Below are positions 54,104 to 62,443 of a DNA stretch of 64,000 nucleotides, piece after piece (position 1 is the stretch's first letter; each line of letters begins with the position of its first letter). A program made the position numbers and the translations under genes. Source of the stretch: Flavobacterium piscisymbiosum (GTDB lineage Bacteria; Bacteroidota; Bacteroidia; Flavobacteriales; Flavobacteriaceae); contig NZ_JAJJMM010000001.1 in the NCBI RefSeq assembly GCF_020905295.1, forward strand, positions 3,596,001 through 3,660,000, in the 5' to 3' direction. The notes beneath the pieces were generated by a model. It was not told the DNA's origin. It did no database searches and worked only from the letters and a program-made list of their open reading frames with translations.

Positions 54104-55237
54104 ATGAGTTCACCTTCTATTGATATTAAACCTAAAAAACATTATGAAATTCTGGACGGACTTCGAGGAGTCGCTGCGATTTTAGTAGTGATTTTTCATA
54201 TTCTGGAAGCCCATAACGGGGGCAGCCGATTTAACCAAATTATCAATCACGGTTATCTGGCGGTTGATTTCTTTTTCCTTTTATCAGGATTTGTAGTAGC
54301 TTATGCGTACGACGATCGTTGGGGGAAATTGACTCAGTGGGAGTTTTATAAACGACGCTTAATTCGTTTACAGCCCATGGTTATTATGGGAATGATCATT
54401 GGAGCGATTTTTTACTATTTTCAGGCATCCAATCTTTTTCCTTTAATTGCAGGAATGGAAGCTTGGAAAGTGATTCTAACAATGGTAATAGGGTTTACAT
54501 TACTTCCAATTCCGCCATCATTAGAAATTAGAGGCTGGGGCGAAATGCATCCGCTTAATGGACCTGCATGGTCACTATTTTTCGAATATATTGCCAATAT
54601 TTTATACGCTGTATTGTTTCGTAAGTTTTCGAACAAAGTATTAGCAATCTTTGTTTTTATATTCGCAGCAATGCTCGTAAATTATACAGTTTTTGGACCA
54701 AATGGAGATGTTATTGGCGGTTGGTCTCTAAACCTGCAACAAATGAATGTGGGTTTCACGCGATTATTATATCCGTTTTTTGCCGGAGTTTTACTTTCAA
54801 GATTAGGAAAACTAATCCACTTAAAAGGCGCTTTCTGGATTTGCAGTATTCTAATTGTAGTTATTTTTTCGATTCCAAGAATTGGCGATGAAAACACTTT
54901 ATGGATGAATGGTTTATACGAATCAGTTGTTATTATTCTTTTCTTCCCATTAATTGTTGCTATTGGAGCAGGAGGAGAGATCAAAAATGCACTTTCGGTT
55001 AAAATATGCAAAGCTTTAGGAGATATTTCATATCCAATTTATATTATACATTATCCGCTAATTTATTGGTACACAGCTTGGGTAATCGATAATAAAGTTT
55101 CTATAAAAGACGGTTATATGATAGGAATAGGAGTTTTAGTGGCCAGTATTACAATAGCTTATTTATGTTTGAAATTTTACGATGAGCCTGTACGCAATTG
55201 GCTTCAGAATAAATTTCAAAAAAGAAAAATTTCTTAA
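54104..55237 (+). CDS. Acyltransferase family 3 membrane protein (OafA-like)
   Basis: This 377-residue protein has about ten membrane helices. It has the family 3 start ILDGLRGVAAILVVIFHILE, with the Arg-Gly pair and the functional histidine (about residue 33), and the later HPLNGPAWSLFFEYIANILYA block. Family members O-acetylate sugars of lipopolysaccharide, exopolysaccharide or peptidoglycan. There is no extra C-terminal SGNH domain. The acceptor cannot be named from the neighbours. It seems to be transcribed alone. Confidence 0.9.
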   Translation: MSSPSIDIKPKKHYEILDGLRGVAAILVVIFHILEAHNGGSRFNQIINHGYLAVDFFFLLSGFVVAYAYDDRWGKLTQWEFYKRRLIRLQPMVIMGMIIGAIFYYFQASNLFPLIAGMEAWKVILTMVIGFTLLPIPPSLEIRGWGEMHPLNGPAWSLFFEYIANILYAVLFRKFSNKVLAIFVFIFAAMLVNYTVFGPNGDVIGGWSLNLQQMNVGFTRLLYPFFAGVLLSRLGKLIHLKGAFWICSILIVVIFSIPRIGDENTLWMNGLYESVVIILFFPLIVAIGAGGEIKNALSVKICKALGDISYPIYIIHYPLIYWYTAWVIDNKVSIKDGYMIGIGVLVASITIAYLCLKFYDEPVRNWLQNKFQKRKIS

Positions 55238-55363
55238 GAGAGGGACAAAGAGGCAAAGGTTCAGAGGGACAAAGGGAAAAACTTTGCTACTATGAACCTC
55301 TGAGCCTTTGAATCTTAATAAAGATATTGAATTTCTTAATTTTGTTAGTTATAGATATTCAAA

Positions 55364-55402
55364 AAAGGGATGAAATTTCATGTTTTCATCCCTTTGTTTT
55401 TT
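55364..55402 (+). terminator. Acyltransferase-region terminator
   Basis: AAAGGGATGAAA at 55364-55375 faces TTTCATCCCTTT at 55384-55395, followed by a T-rich stretch. Confidence 0.82.
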
Positions 55403-55973
55403 TTCTGAAAAGGACAAAGGTTCAAAGCAATAAAGGTTCAAAGGGAAATTTGGTGATTTCAATCTTTATACTTTTTGTATTTATAATTTCATGTAGAAAT
55501 AAATAAGTAAAAAAAGCAAACAATTGTAAAATGCCAATTTAGAACGTATAATTGTACATAAGCATAATTGTAGAGATGCACAGCAGTGCATCTACGCAAA
55601 GTATATCGACAAAGAAAAAAACAAAACTTAGAGATTCAGAGTACTTTTTTTGCCACAGCATAAAATAATTTTGAATCCGTGTAAATCAGTAAAATCCGTT
55701 TTATCTGTGGGCAATTTAATTTTAAATACATTGTGTAGACGAACAGCAGTGCGCCTCTACGATATAGATGCCGAAAAGATTGGTAAACTTTTGTATTTAT
55801 AGAAACGCATCATTTTAAATTTGTATAATTGTAGAGATGCACAGCAGTGCATCTACGCAAAGTATATCGACAAAGAAGAAAAACAAAACTTAGAGATTTA
55901 GAACATTTCTTTTGCCACAGATTTTAAGATTAAAAAGATTTTGGATATAGATTCCGAAAAGATTGGTAAATAT

Positions 55974-56005
55974 AAAAGGGATAAACAATGAAGTTTATCC
56001 CTTTT
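55974..56005 (-). terminator. Old Yellow Enzyme operon terminator
   Basis: AAAAGGGATAAAC at 55974-55986 faces GTTTATCCCTTTT at 55993-56005, with A/T runs outside. Confidence 0.82.
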
Positions 56006-56069
56006 ATATTTTAGTTCAATAACAAAACTTAGTACCTCAGAATCTTAGAGCCTTAGTACCTTTAAAAAA

Positions 56070-57176
56070 TTATTCTAAAACCAATGCTCCCAAAGCTTCT
56101 TTACTAAAGCCTTTCAATTCATCAGTTTTACCTGCTTTAATTTTTGCTACCCAATTCGGGTCAGATAAAAGAGGTCTTCCTACTGCAACCAAATCAAAAT
56201 CGCCTCTGTCGAAACGTCTGTTTAATTCCTCTAATGAAGTTGGTTGAGAACTTTCTCCTGCAAATGCACCAAAGAAATCACCTGAAAGACCAACAGAACC
56301 TACTGTAATAGTTGGTGCTCCGGTTACTTTTTTAGCCCAGCCTGCAAAGTTTAAGTCAGATTCTTCGAATTCAGGTTCCCAGAAACGACGTTGAGAACAG
56401 TGTAAAATATCAACTCCTGCATCAACAAGAGGTGTTAACCATGCTTCTAATTCCTGTGGATTTTTAGCCAGTTTATAATTGTAATCAGAAGGTTTAAATT
56501 GAGAAAAACGCATGATAACAGCGAAATCATTACCAACTTGTTTTCTGATTTCCTTTACCACTTCAATAGCAAAACGATTACGTTCCGGAAGTGTTTTTCC
56601 TCCGTAAATATCCTCACGTAAGTTAGTTTCGGCTCTAAAGAACTGGTCAATCAAATAACCGTGCGCTCCGTGAATTTCGATTGTATCAAAACCTAATCTT
56701 TTAGCATCGGCGGCAGCCTGACCAAAAGCAAGAATGGTATCTTCAATATCTTTTTCGGTCATAGAAACACCATTTCTAAAATCAGGACGGTTTAATCCCG
56801 ACGGACCTTCAAAAGGAACCGGTGGAACCCATCCAGAGTGGTGATTGTCCATAATTCCCATATGCCAGATTTGTGGTCCCATAGCACCTCCGGCAGCGTG
56901 AACTTCGTCGATCACTTTTTTCCATCCGTTTAAAGCTAAATCCCCATGAAAATGTGGGACATTAGCATCATTAGATGATGAAGCTCTGTTGATAACAGTC
57001 CCTTCAGATAATATTAAACCAACTTCACCTTCAGCTCTTTTTTGGTAGTAAGAAGCTACTTCATCAGTTGGAACTCCGTTTGGAGAAAATGAGCGCGTCA
57101 TTGGCGCCATTACGATTCTATTTTTAAGATTTAACGTTTTTAAGTTAAATGGCGAAAACAGGTTGTTTGTACTCAT
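56070..57176 (-). CDS. Old Yellow Enzyme family NADH:flavin oxidoreductase
   Basis: This 368-residue FMN enzyme of the TIM-barrel OYE family reduces activated double bonds of enals, enones and nitro compounds and may serve detoxification. Seen features include the FMN region NRIVMAPMTRSF, the substrate-binding pair in IEIHGAHGYLIDQFF and the C-terminal phosphate-binding AVGRPLLSDPNW. It is the second gene of an operon with an ArsR-type repressor whose stop lies six bases before its ATG. OYE genes under redox-sensing ArsR/MarR repressors are known in other bacteria, which suggests induction by electrophiles. Confidence 0.92.
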   Translation of the reverse strand: MSTNNLFSPFNLKTLNLKNRIVMAPMTRSFSPNGVPTDEVASYYQKRAEGEVGLILSEGTVINRASSSNDANVPHFHGDLALNGWKKVIDEVHAAGGAMGPQIWHMGIMDNHHSGWVPPVPFEGPSGLNRPDFRNGVSMTEKDIEDTILAFGQAAADAKRLGFDTIEIHGAHGYLIDQFFRAETNLREDIYGGKTLPERNRFAIEVVKEIRKQVGNDFAVIMRFSQFKPSDYNYKLAKNPQELEAWLTPLVDAGVDILHCSQRRFWEPEFEESDLNFAGWAKKVTGAPTITVGSVGLSGDFFGAFAGESSQPTSLEELNRRFDRGDFDLVAVGRPLLSDPNWVAKIKAGKTDELKGFSKEALGALVLE

Positions 57177-57182
57177 AGTAAT

Positions 57183-57485
57183 TTACAAATTAGATTGAAT
57201 TAAGTTACTGAGTGCTTCAAAGGCACCTTCGTTGCGTTTATAGTAAGTCCATTGTCCAACACGTTTAGATTCTATAAATCCGGCGCGTTGTAAAATAGAA
57301 AGATATTCAGAAACAGTCGATTGTGTCAGGCCAGCTTTGGCTTGTATTTGTCCAACGCAAACTCCGTGCTCAAATCCAGCATGCTGGAGCTGATCCGGAA
57401 AATTGATTTCAGGCTCTTTTAACCATTCCAGCATTTGCAATCTGGATTTGTTAGAGAGCGCTTTAAAGATTTCTATTGGTTCCAT
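57183..57485 (-). CDS. ArsR-family winged-helix repressor
   Basis: From the ATG at 57485 the protein has 100 residues. It has the ArsR fold, with IFKALSNKSRLQMLEWL at the start, a recognition helix in AGLTQSTVSEYLSILQRAGF, and a wing RVGQWTYYKRNE. A single cysteine lies just before the recognition region (FEHGVCVGQIQ). It lacks the paired metal cysteines of arsenic sensors, so a cysteine-based redox or electrophile switch is plausible. The longer frame to 57740 is non-coding. The promoter and inverted repeat upstream imply autoregulation. Confidence 0.9.
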   Translation of the reverse strand: MEPIEIFKALSNKSRLQMLEWLKEPEINFPDQLQHAGFEHGVCVGQIQAKAGLTQSTVSEYLSILQRAGFIESKRVGQWTYYKRNEGAFEALSNLIQSNL

Positions 57486-57489
57486 GGCG

Positions 57490-57519
57490 CAAATATATCG
57501 ACTTTTCCCGATATACCAA
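57490..57519 (-). promoter_or_regulatory. Consensus promoter of the ArsR-OYE operon, probably leaderless
   Basis: On the minus strand TTG (57519-57517), a 19-base spacer and TATATTTG (57497-57490) fit the consensus exactly. Only four bases separate the -7 box from the ATG at 57485, so RNA would start at or next to the start codon. Confidence 0.75.
57494..57515. promoter_or_regulatory. Probable ArsR operator
   Basis: TATATCG at 57494-57500 and CGATATA at 57509-57515 form a perfect inverted repeat around an eight-base spacer. It lies between the -33 and -7 boxes and overlaps the latter, where a bound repressor would block RNA polymerase. Confidence 0.68.
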
Positions 57520-57605
57520 TTAAGGAGATAATTATTTAGCAAAAAATTAAGATGTAGAATAAGGAAGTTGTATGAAACAGTGGAGGATTTTAATAAAGAA
57601 AAATT

Positions 57606-57613
57606 ATATTTGC
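57606..57613 (+). promoter_or_regulatory. -7 promoter element of the TlpA gene
   Basis: TATATTTG lies 130 bases before the ATG; no TTG at the usual spacing was seen. The leader would contain the hairpin at 57626-57705. Confidence 0.45.
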
Positions 57614-57625
57614 TTGTGAAAAATA

Positions 57626-57705
57626 ATCTCGCAAAGGCGCGAAGACGTGAAGAATAAAAGCTTATAATGAATAAAACTTTGCGGCTCTGCGCCTTTGCGA
57701 GATTC
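57626..57705. repeat. 16-base inverted repeat in the TlpA leader
   Basis: AATCTCGCAAAGGCGC at 57626-57641 pairs perfectly with 57690-57705, with a 48-base loop. The words CTCGCAAAG and GCGAAG also appear in the nested element at 29100. It may be a repeat-family member or a control hairpin. Confidence 0.65.
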
Positions 57706-57743
57706 AAAAAAACAAGCCCCCAAATAAATAACTTAATCAAACT

Positions 57744-58238
57744 ATGAAAAAAACTTTACTTATTTTAGGATTCTTATGTTGTGTAATAACCAGTTCAAAA
57801 GCTCAGGTAGTAGGAACCGATGTTGGAGATATTGCTCCTGAAATCGATCTTCCGGATGCAAAAGGAAATAATGTGGCACTTTCGTCTTTAAGAGGAGATT
57901 TAGTCTTAGTCGACTTTTGGGCATCATGGTGCGGACCTTGTATAAAAGAACAGCCGCAATTAATAAAACTGAACAGTACCTACGCAGGCAAGTTTTCTAT
58001 TTACAGCGTTTCTATGGATACTAAAAAGCCGCTTTGGCTGGGCGCTATCGCAAGGCAAAAATTGACATGGACACAAGTAAGTGATTTGAAATATTGGCAA
58101 TCTCCTGTTGTTGGCGATTATAAGCTTCAATCTGTGCCTTTAAACTTTTTAATAGATAAAAACGGAATTATTCTGGCCAAAAATATTCACGGAAAAGCTT
58201 TGGAAGAAATGGTTAAAAGTTTGTTGACTCCACAGTAA
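57744..58238 (+). CDS. TlpA/ResA-like periplasmic thioredoxin
   Basis: This 164-residue protein has a signal peptide (about 1-20) and a thioredoxin-fold domain with the active site WASWCGPC (Cys63 and Cys66). The segment VPLNFLIDKNG carries the cis-proline. TlpA/ResA proteins reduce disulfides in exported proteins, for instance in cytochrome c assembly. It is located in the periplasm. The next gene starts 74 bases later on the same strand. Confidence 0.92.
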   Translation: MKKTLLILGFLCCVITSSKAQVVGTDVGDIAPEIDLPDAKGNNVALSSLRGDLVLVDFWASWCGPCIKEQPQLIKLNSTYAGKFSIYSVSMDTKKPLWLGAIARQKLTWTQVSDLKYWQSPVVGDYKLQSVPLNFLIDKNGIILAKNIHGKALEEMVKSLLTPQ

Positions 58239-58312
58239 AAAACTGAAATTAATCAAAACTTTGAGTATATTGCTATTTCAAAAAAGTGATAACAATAAAT
58301 GACGATATAATC

Positions 58313-58726
58313 ATGATTCAAAAATCAGCATTACTATTCTTTATTTTGGTTGCATTTCAGTGTAATGCACAAACAATGGAGACCGTTAATAAAGCGAAAA
58401 CTTCTTATCAAAAATGTGTAGATAGTGGTAGCGGAATGAAAAATTGTGCGATTGAATATTACAATCAATCGGATAGTTTGATGAACGTTGCGTACAAGAA
58501 TTTAAAACTAAAGTTAAGTTCTAAAGAGCAATCACGATTAAAAAAAGAGCAACTAGACTGGATAAAGAAACGCGATCTGTATTTTGAGAAAGTATATTCT
58601 GACACCAAAAAAGAAGGTCATTTTACAGAAGGAAGCAGTGATTTTGATATGGTAGTTTTTGATGAAAAAGCAAATTACGTTTTCGCAAGAGTCAAAGAAC
58701 TTATAAAAAGGAATAGTTGCTTTTAA
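58313..58726 (+). CDS. LprI-like (DUF1311) secreted protein
   Basis: From the ATG at 58313 the protein has 137 residues: a signal peptide (about 1-20, ending CNAQ) and an LprI/DUF1311-type domain. The domain shows the cysteines KCVDSG and KNCAIEYYN and the helix LNVAYKNLKLKLSSKEQSRLKKEQLDWIKKRD (given in part), whose MNxxYK...LKxxQxxWxxxRD layout is typical. In Mycobacterium the domain inhibits lysozyme, but in most bacteria its role is unknown. A GTG further upstream at 58286 is possible but would precede the signal. Confidence 0.8.
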   Translation: MIQKSALLFFILVAFQCNAQTMETVNKAKTSYQKCVDSGSGMKNCAIEYYNQSDSLMNVAYKNLKLKLSSKEQSRLKKEQLDWIKKRDLYFEKVYSDTKKEGHFTEGSSDFDMVVFDEKANYVFARVKELIKRNSCF

Positions 58727-58739
58727 ATAAATAGCTTAA

Positions 58740-59213
58740 ATGGAATCAAAACTCAGTCTGGCTGAATTTAGAACAAGATTACAAAGTAATACAGAAATTG
58801 GTTCTCTAAAAGCAAACTTAAGTCTCTTTAGAATATTTCCCAGATTTGGAGGTACAAAACCTTTTTACGGACTTTTTGATGAGAAAAGTTTTCGATTGAC
58901 TCTAAATTCGAGAACTTCTCCCACTTATTTTATTATAAGAGGAAATTACAAGAATAGTAATAATAGGGTTAACGTAAGTTATATTGTTGAGCCCAACAGT
59001 AAATTTCAGTTAATCTGGACAAGATTTTCTCCGGTAGTCTTTTTAATAATTATTAATGTATTTTTTCTTTTTTTTGGAAGAGGTCTTAGAAGAGCCACTA
59101 CAATTGTGAGTTTGTTTCTTCTTATTCTCATTTTTTATTCAAGATGGAAAGAAGAAAGAAAGAGGAAAAAGCTAGAGCGTAATTTTCTCAGGATTTTTGA
59201 GATTAAGATGTAA
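58740..59213 (+). CDS. Hypothetical membrane protein
   Basis: I do not recognise this 157-residue protein. Residues 1-90 look soluble, with many basic residues, and two hydrophobic segments follow at about 97-113 and 117-132. A strongly basic tail (RWKEERKRKKLERNFLRIFEIKM) ends it, so the C-terminus is probably cytoplasmic. It starts 13 bases after the LprI-like gene and may be in the same transcript. Confidence 0.65.
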   Translation: MESKLSLAEFRTRLQSNTEIGSLKANLSLFRIFPRFGGTKPFYGLFDEKSFRLTLNSRTSPTYFIIRGNYKNSNNRVNVSYIVEPNSKFQLIWTRFSPVVFLIIINVFFLFFGRGLRRATTIVSLFLLILIFYSRWKEERKRKKLERNFLRIFEIKM

Positions 59214-59343
59214 AAGGTTTGGATTGTCAGGTTTTCTTAGGGCCATGTTTCAAGTTGCCTGTATTCTCAATCTCTCACATTGTTACCTTTGTCAAAGTTT
59301 AAAACTTTGACAAAGGTTGGGAAAACCTGAAACCTGAAACCTT

Positions 59344-60099
59344 TTATTTCCTATTCGCGTTCATCGCCTGCAAGGCATCTTCCGGAGAAGACAAATATAA
59401 TTTATAAAAATCAGCTGTTGCGCCAACGTGAATTTCATAGGTTTCATTTTCGAATCCTTTTTTGAGGTCTAAAGCGACTTGTTCCGGGCTTATACCATTT
59501 TCGCCGCCAATCGATTTCGAAAATTCGGTATTTACTAAGGGAGGCATCAATTCAAAAACCTTTACAAGTGGTCGTTTCTCCTGTTTTTCAAGTGAAACTC
59601 TTAGTACCTGAGAATAGGAGTGAAGCGCCGCTTTACTTACCGCATAACCCGGAAGTGTATATCCGGGAGAAAAGGCAGCAATAGACGAAACGTTTACAAA
59701 AGCGGCTTCGGGTTGTTTTTGCAACAAAGGCAGCAATTTTTCAGTCAGTCTTACAATCGAAAGATAATTGGTCAGGATTTCTTCGCTGGCTTTTTCGAAT
59801 GCATTCGCATTTTCATCTGTTAACTTAAAATAATGGGCTAAACCGGCATTGTTGATCACGATATTAAGGTTCGGGAAATCTTCGTATAATTGTTTGGTCA
59901 GTTTACTCACATCGGCTTCATTGTTAATATCAGAAACGATTCCTGTTACATTTTTTAAACTCAAAACCGCTTTTTCCAGTTTTTCGGCATTTCTTCCTGT
60001 AATAATTACTTTATTATCAACAGAAAAGAGTTTTGCAATTTCGTATCCAATTCCTGATCCTCCGCCAGTAATTAGAATAGTGTTATTTGAAGTTTTCAT
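59344..60099 (-). CDS. Short-chain dehydrogenase/reductase (DltE-like)
   Basis: This 251-residue Rossmann-fold enzyme has the NAD(P)-binding TGGGSGIG (about 10-17), the NNAG motif, the catalytic serine in VNVSSIAAF and the YAVSK tyrosine-lysine pair. It resembles DltE-type reductases, whose substrates are unknown. It has no signal peptide and is cytoplasmic. A CTTTGACAAAG palindrome lies downstream. It is transcribed in the same direction as lpdA, but with a 200-base gap. Confidence 0.9.
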   Translation of the reverse strand: MKTSNNTILITGGGSGIGYEIAKLFSVDNKVIITGRNAEKLEKAVLSLKNVTGIVSDINNEADVSKLTKQLYEDFPNLNIVINNAGLAHYFKLTDENANAFEKASEEILTNYLSIVRLTEKLLPLLQKQPEAAFVNVSSIAAFSPGYTLPGYAVSKAALHSYSQVLRVSLEKQEKRPLVKVFELMPPLVNTEFSKSIGGENGISPEQVALDLKKGFENETYEIHVGATADFYKLYLSSPEDALQAMNANRK

Positions 60100-60307
60100 T
60101 TTTCGTAAGAGGTGTTTTGTGAAATATAAAATGTTTTTACTTAAAATTTATTTTGAAAATGAGAACCCTAGCCCTGATAGAAGCGGTATCCTTTTGTGGC
60201 GGTGTTCGCCACAAAAGATACAAGTGGATAGCAGGAAATAGCTCCTAATTCAAATCATAATTTTCATTTGAGAATCCTATTGGAATTTGGAATTTTAAAA
60301 TTGTAAT

Positions 60308-61714
60308 TTAAATATTTATAGCCCCTTGTCCCGATGCAATCATATAGGCTTCCTTCAGGGTTTCAGAGTAGGTAGGATGCGCGTATGAAATTCTAAACAT
60401 ATCTTCGTCGGTCACTTCATATTCCATACCTATAACGCCTTGTGCAATGAGATCTGCGGCTCGCGGGCCAATGATGTGCATGCCTAAAAGTTCTCCGTAT
60501 TTAGGATCTGAAAGTACTTTCGAGAAACCATCTTTTTCTAATGCAGCTCTTGCTCTTGCACTTGCCGAAAACGGAAATTTCCCTACACGATATTCAATCC
60601 CTTTTTCTTTCAGTTCTTCTTCGGTATAGCCTACAGAAGCAACTTCCGGCCAGGTATAAACCACTCCTGGAATTAATTTGTAATTAATGTGCGGTTTTTG
60701 TCCGTTGATGGTTTCTGCAACAAATATTCCTTCTTCCTCAGCTTTATGAGCGAGCATGGCTCCGGCAACCACATCGCCAATAGCATAAATATTTTCGGAT
60801 TTGGTTTGCAGTTTTTCATTCGTTACGATTCGGCCTTTCGAATCTACTTCTACTTTGGTGTTTTCTAACCCTAAGCCTTCAGTATATGGTTTTCGTCCTA
60901 CAGCAACCAGGCAATAATCGGCAGTGATTTCTTGTGTGGCGTTTGCAGTATCAAGAAAAGTAACGGTTGCATTTTTGCCATTATTTTTTGCCGATTGTAC
61001 TTTATGGCTTAGTAAAATTTTGATATTTTGCTTGGTGAATATTTTTTTGAGTTCTTTTCCCAGTTCTTTATCCATTGTTGGGATCAGGCTGTCAAAATAT
61101 TCGATTATAGTAACTTCAACGCCAATTCGGGCATAAATCGAAGCCATTTCTACACCAATTACGCCACCGCCAATAATGACCATTGTTTTGGGTTTGTCCG
61201 GAAGCGAAAGAGCTTCGGTAGAAGTTATGATTCGTTTTTTATCAATTTCAACTCCGGGAATTGTAGCGGGTTTAGAGCCTGTTGCAATAATGTAATGAGT
61301 GGCAGAAATAGTAGATGAAGAACCGTCTGTTGCTTTTACGCTGATTTCTTTATCATTCAAAAAAGAAGCAAATCCTTCAAAAACCTCGATCTTATTTTTC
61401 TTCATCAAAAAGTTCAGTCCGGCAATATTTTGCTCGACAACTTCAGATTTTCTTTTGATGAATTGCGGAAAGTCCAGACTTAATTTTCCTGTTATGATTC
61501 CGTGAGTAGCAAATTTGGTGGCTGCTTCATGATAATGTTCTGTACTGTCAAGAAGCGCTTTTGTGGGTATGCATCCTACATTGGTGCAAGTGCCGCCTAA
61601 GGCTTTATACTTTTCGACAATAGCCGTTTTATAACCCAATTGCGAACATCTGATGGCCGATGCGTAACCACCAGGTCCGGAACCAATAACAATGATATCA
61701 AACTTTGTTTCCAT
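60308..61714 (-). CDS. lpdA: Dihydrolipoyl dehydrogenase
   Basis: LpdA is the E3 flavoenzyme that reoxidises lipoamide in the pyruvate, 2-oxoglutarate and branched-chain dehydrogenase complexes and in glycine cleavage. The 468-residue protein has FAD binding (IGSGPGGYASAIRC), the redox disulfide GGTCTNVGCIPTK (about 41-53), an NAD-binding GGGVIGVEMASIY and the C-terminal HPTYSE histidine-glutamate pair. No dehydrogenase E1 or E2 gene lies beside it, so it probably serves several complexes. Confidence 0.96.
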   Translation of the reverse strand: METKFDIIVIGSGPGGYASAIRCSQLGYKTAIVEKYKALGGTCTNVGCIPTKALLDSTEHYHEAATKFATHGIITGKLSLDFPQFIKRKSEVVEQNIAGLNFLMKKNKIEVFEGFASFLNDKEISVKATDGSSSTISATHYIIATGSKPATIPGVEIDKKRIITSTEALSLPDKPKTMVIIGGGVIGVEMASIYARIGVEVTIIEYFDSLIPTMDKELGKELKKIFTKQNIKILLSHKVQSAKNNGKNATVTFLDTANATQEITADYCLVAVGRKPYTEGLGLENTKVEVDSKGRIVTNEKLQTKSENIYAIGDVVAGAMLAHKAEEEGIFVAETINGQKPHINYKLIPGVVYTWPEVASVGYTEEELKEKGIEYRVGKFPFSASARARAALEKDGFSKVLSDPKYGELLGMHIIGPRAADLIAQGVIGMEYEVTDEDMFRISYAHPTYSETLKEAYMIASGQGAINI

Positions 61715-61884
61715 AGAATAAAAAATTAGTTATGTTTCAAAAGAACTATGCAGACTTCGCAATTACTCCTGTATTATAAGTAATTGTCAGTCTTGTTTTA
61801 AGTGTTTGAAATATAAGGAATTATATTTTATTACGGAAGGGAGTTTATCTTTTTTTGATGATTAATTTGTTGACTTAGTGGCGT

Positions 61885-62385
61885 TTAAAAAGCAATTCCA
61901 AATTGAAAGCCAACTGTAAAAGTCGCAGGATGATCGTTTCCAAATCGAACTGGAAAAGGAACGGCAACAAAATAGCTGCAATTTTCATTTTTTATAACCG
62001 TTTTATTAATAACGGGTGTGAAACCATATCTTCCGCCGCTTTCAAAAGCAGCTCTTCCTGCAAAAGTGTAGCCTTTTCCTAAAGCGATTAATACTCCGGG
62101 ATGAAATAAAATATTAGTGACTTTATCATGACCGTCTTCGGCTTTTATATTGGGAACAATTTCAAAAGAAAATCCTATTTTAGAGCTTTTCCAGATGTTT
62201 ATTCCAGTTGGGAAACCTACAGCGTAATAATCCCTGAAATTAAGGTTGGTTTGTTCATTACTAATCGTTACAATAGGATGAAGAATACCAAAATAGCCGG
62301 TAATTTTTGGATAAGTAGTTTGAGCAAATCCAGTTGATTTTGACGCAATCAGAAGTAAAATAAAAAGATGTTTCAACGAATTCAT
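61885..62385 (-). CDS. Small hypothetical outer-membrane protein
   Basis: This 166-residue protein has a signal peptide (about 1-21, ending GFAQ). A short beta-rich sequence follows, ending FTVGFQFGIAF, a pattern of alternating residues and a terminal phenylalanine that fits a small outer-membrane barrel. I know no named family. It lies 58 bases downstream of the ChrB-AraC fusion gene on the same strand, with a hairpin between them, so the two may be co-transcribed. Confidence 0.65.
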   Translation of the reverse strand: MNSLKHLFILLLIASKSTGFAQTTYPKITGYFGILHPIVTISNEQTNLNFRDYYAVGFPTGINIWKSSKIGFSFEIVPNIKAEDGHDKVTNILFHPGVLIALGKGYTFAGRAAFESGGRYGFTPVINKTVIKNENCSYFVAVPFPVRFGNDHPATFTVGFQFGIAF

Positions 62386-62417
62386 GATAGTTTGGTTTTA
62401 TAAAAAACAAAACTATC
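62386..62417 (-). terminator. Hairpin between the ChrB-AraC and outer-membrane protein genes
   Basis: GATAGTTT at 62386-62393 faces AAACTATC at 62410-62417, with GTTTT/AAAAC pairing inside after one mismatch. It immediately precedes the downstream ATG. It could be a weak terminator, an attenuator or a protein-binding site. Confidence 0.45.
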
Positions 62418-62443
62418 ACGACTTTATAATGATAAATAGAATG

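Larger units (their letters stand above)
55238..56069. repeat. Large repeat-filled gene-free region
   Basis: No gene is visible in this 830-base region. It contains a direct repeat of about 95 bp (55564-55658 and 55825-55920) whose first 53 bases are identical and include the hairpin GTAGAGATGCAC...GTGCATCTAC. A diverged third hairpin occurs at 55735-55760. ATTCCGAAAAGATTGGTAAA-like words occur at about 55769 and 55951. There are also AAAGGTTCAGAGGGACAAAG words near 55255 and an octamer-phased CTTAG block at 56028-56063. Confidence 0.82.

Noticed and set aside
57486..57740. An 85-residue extension of the ArsR frame.
   Set aside because: It crosses the promoter, the operator repeat and a long inverted repeat and has no domain; the ATG at 57485 fits the family.
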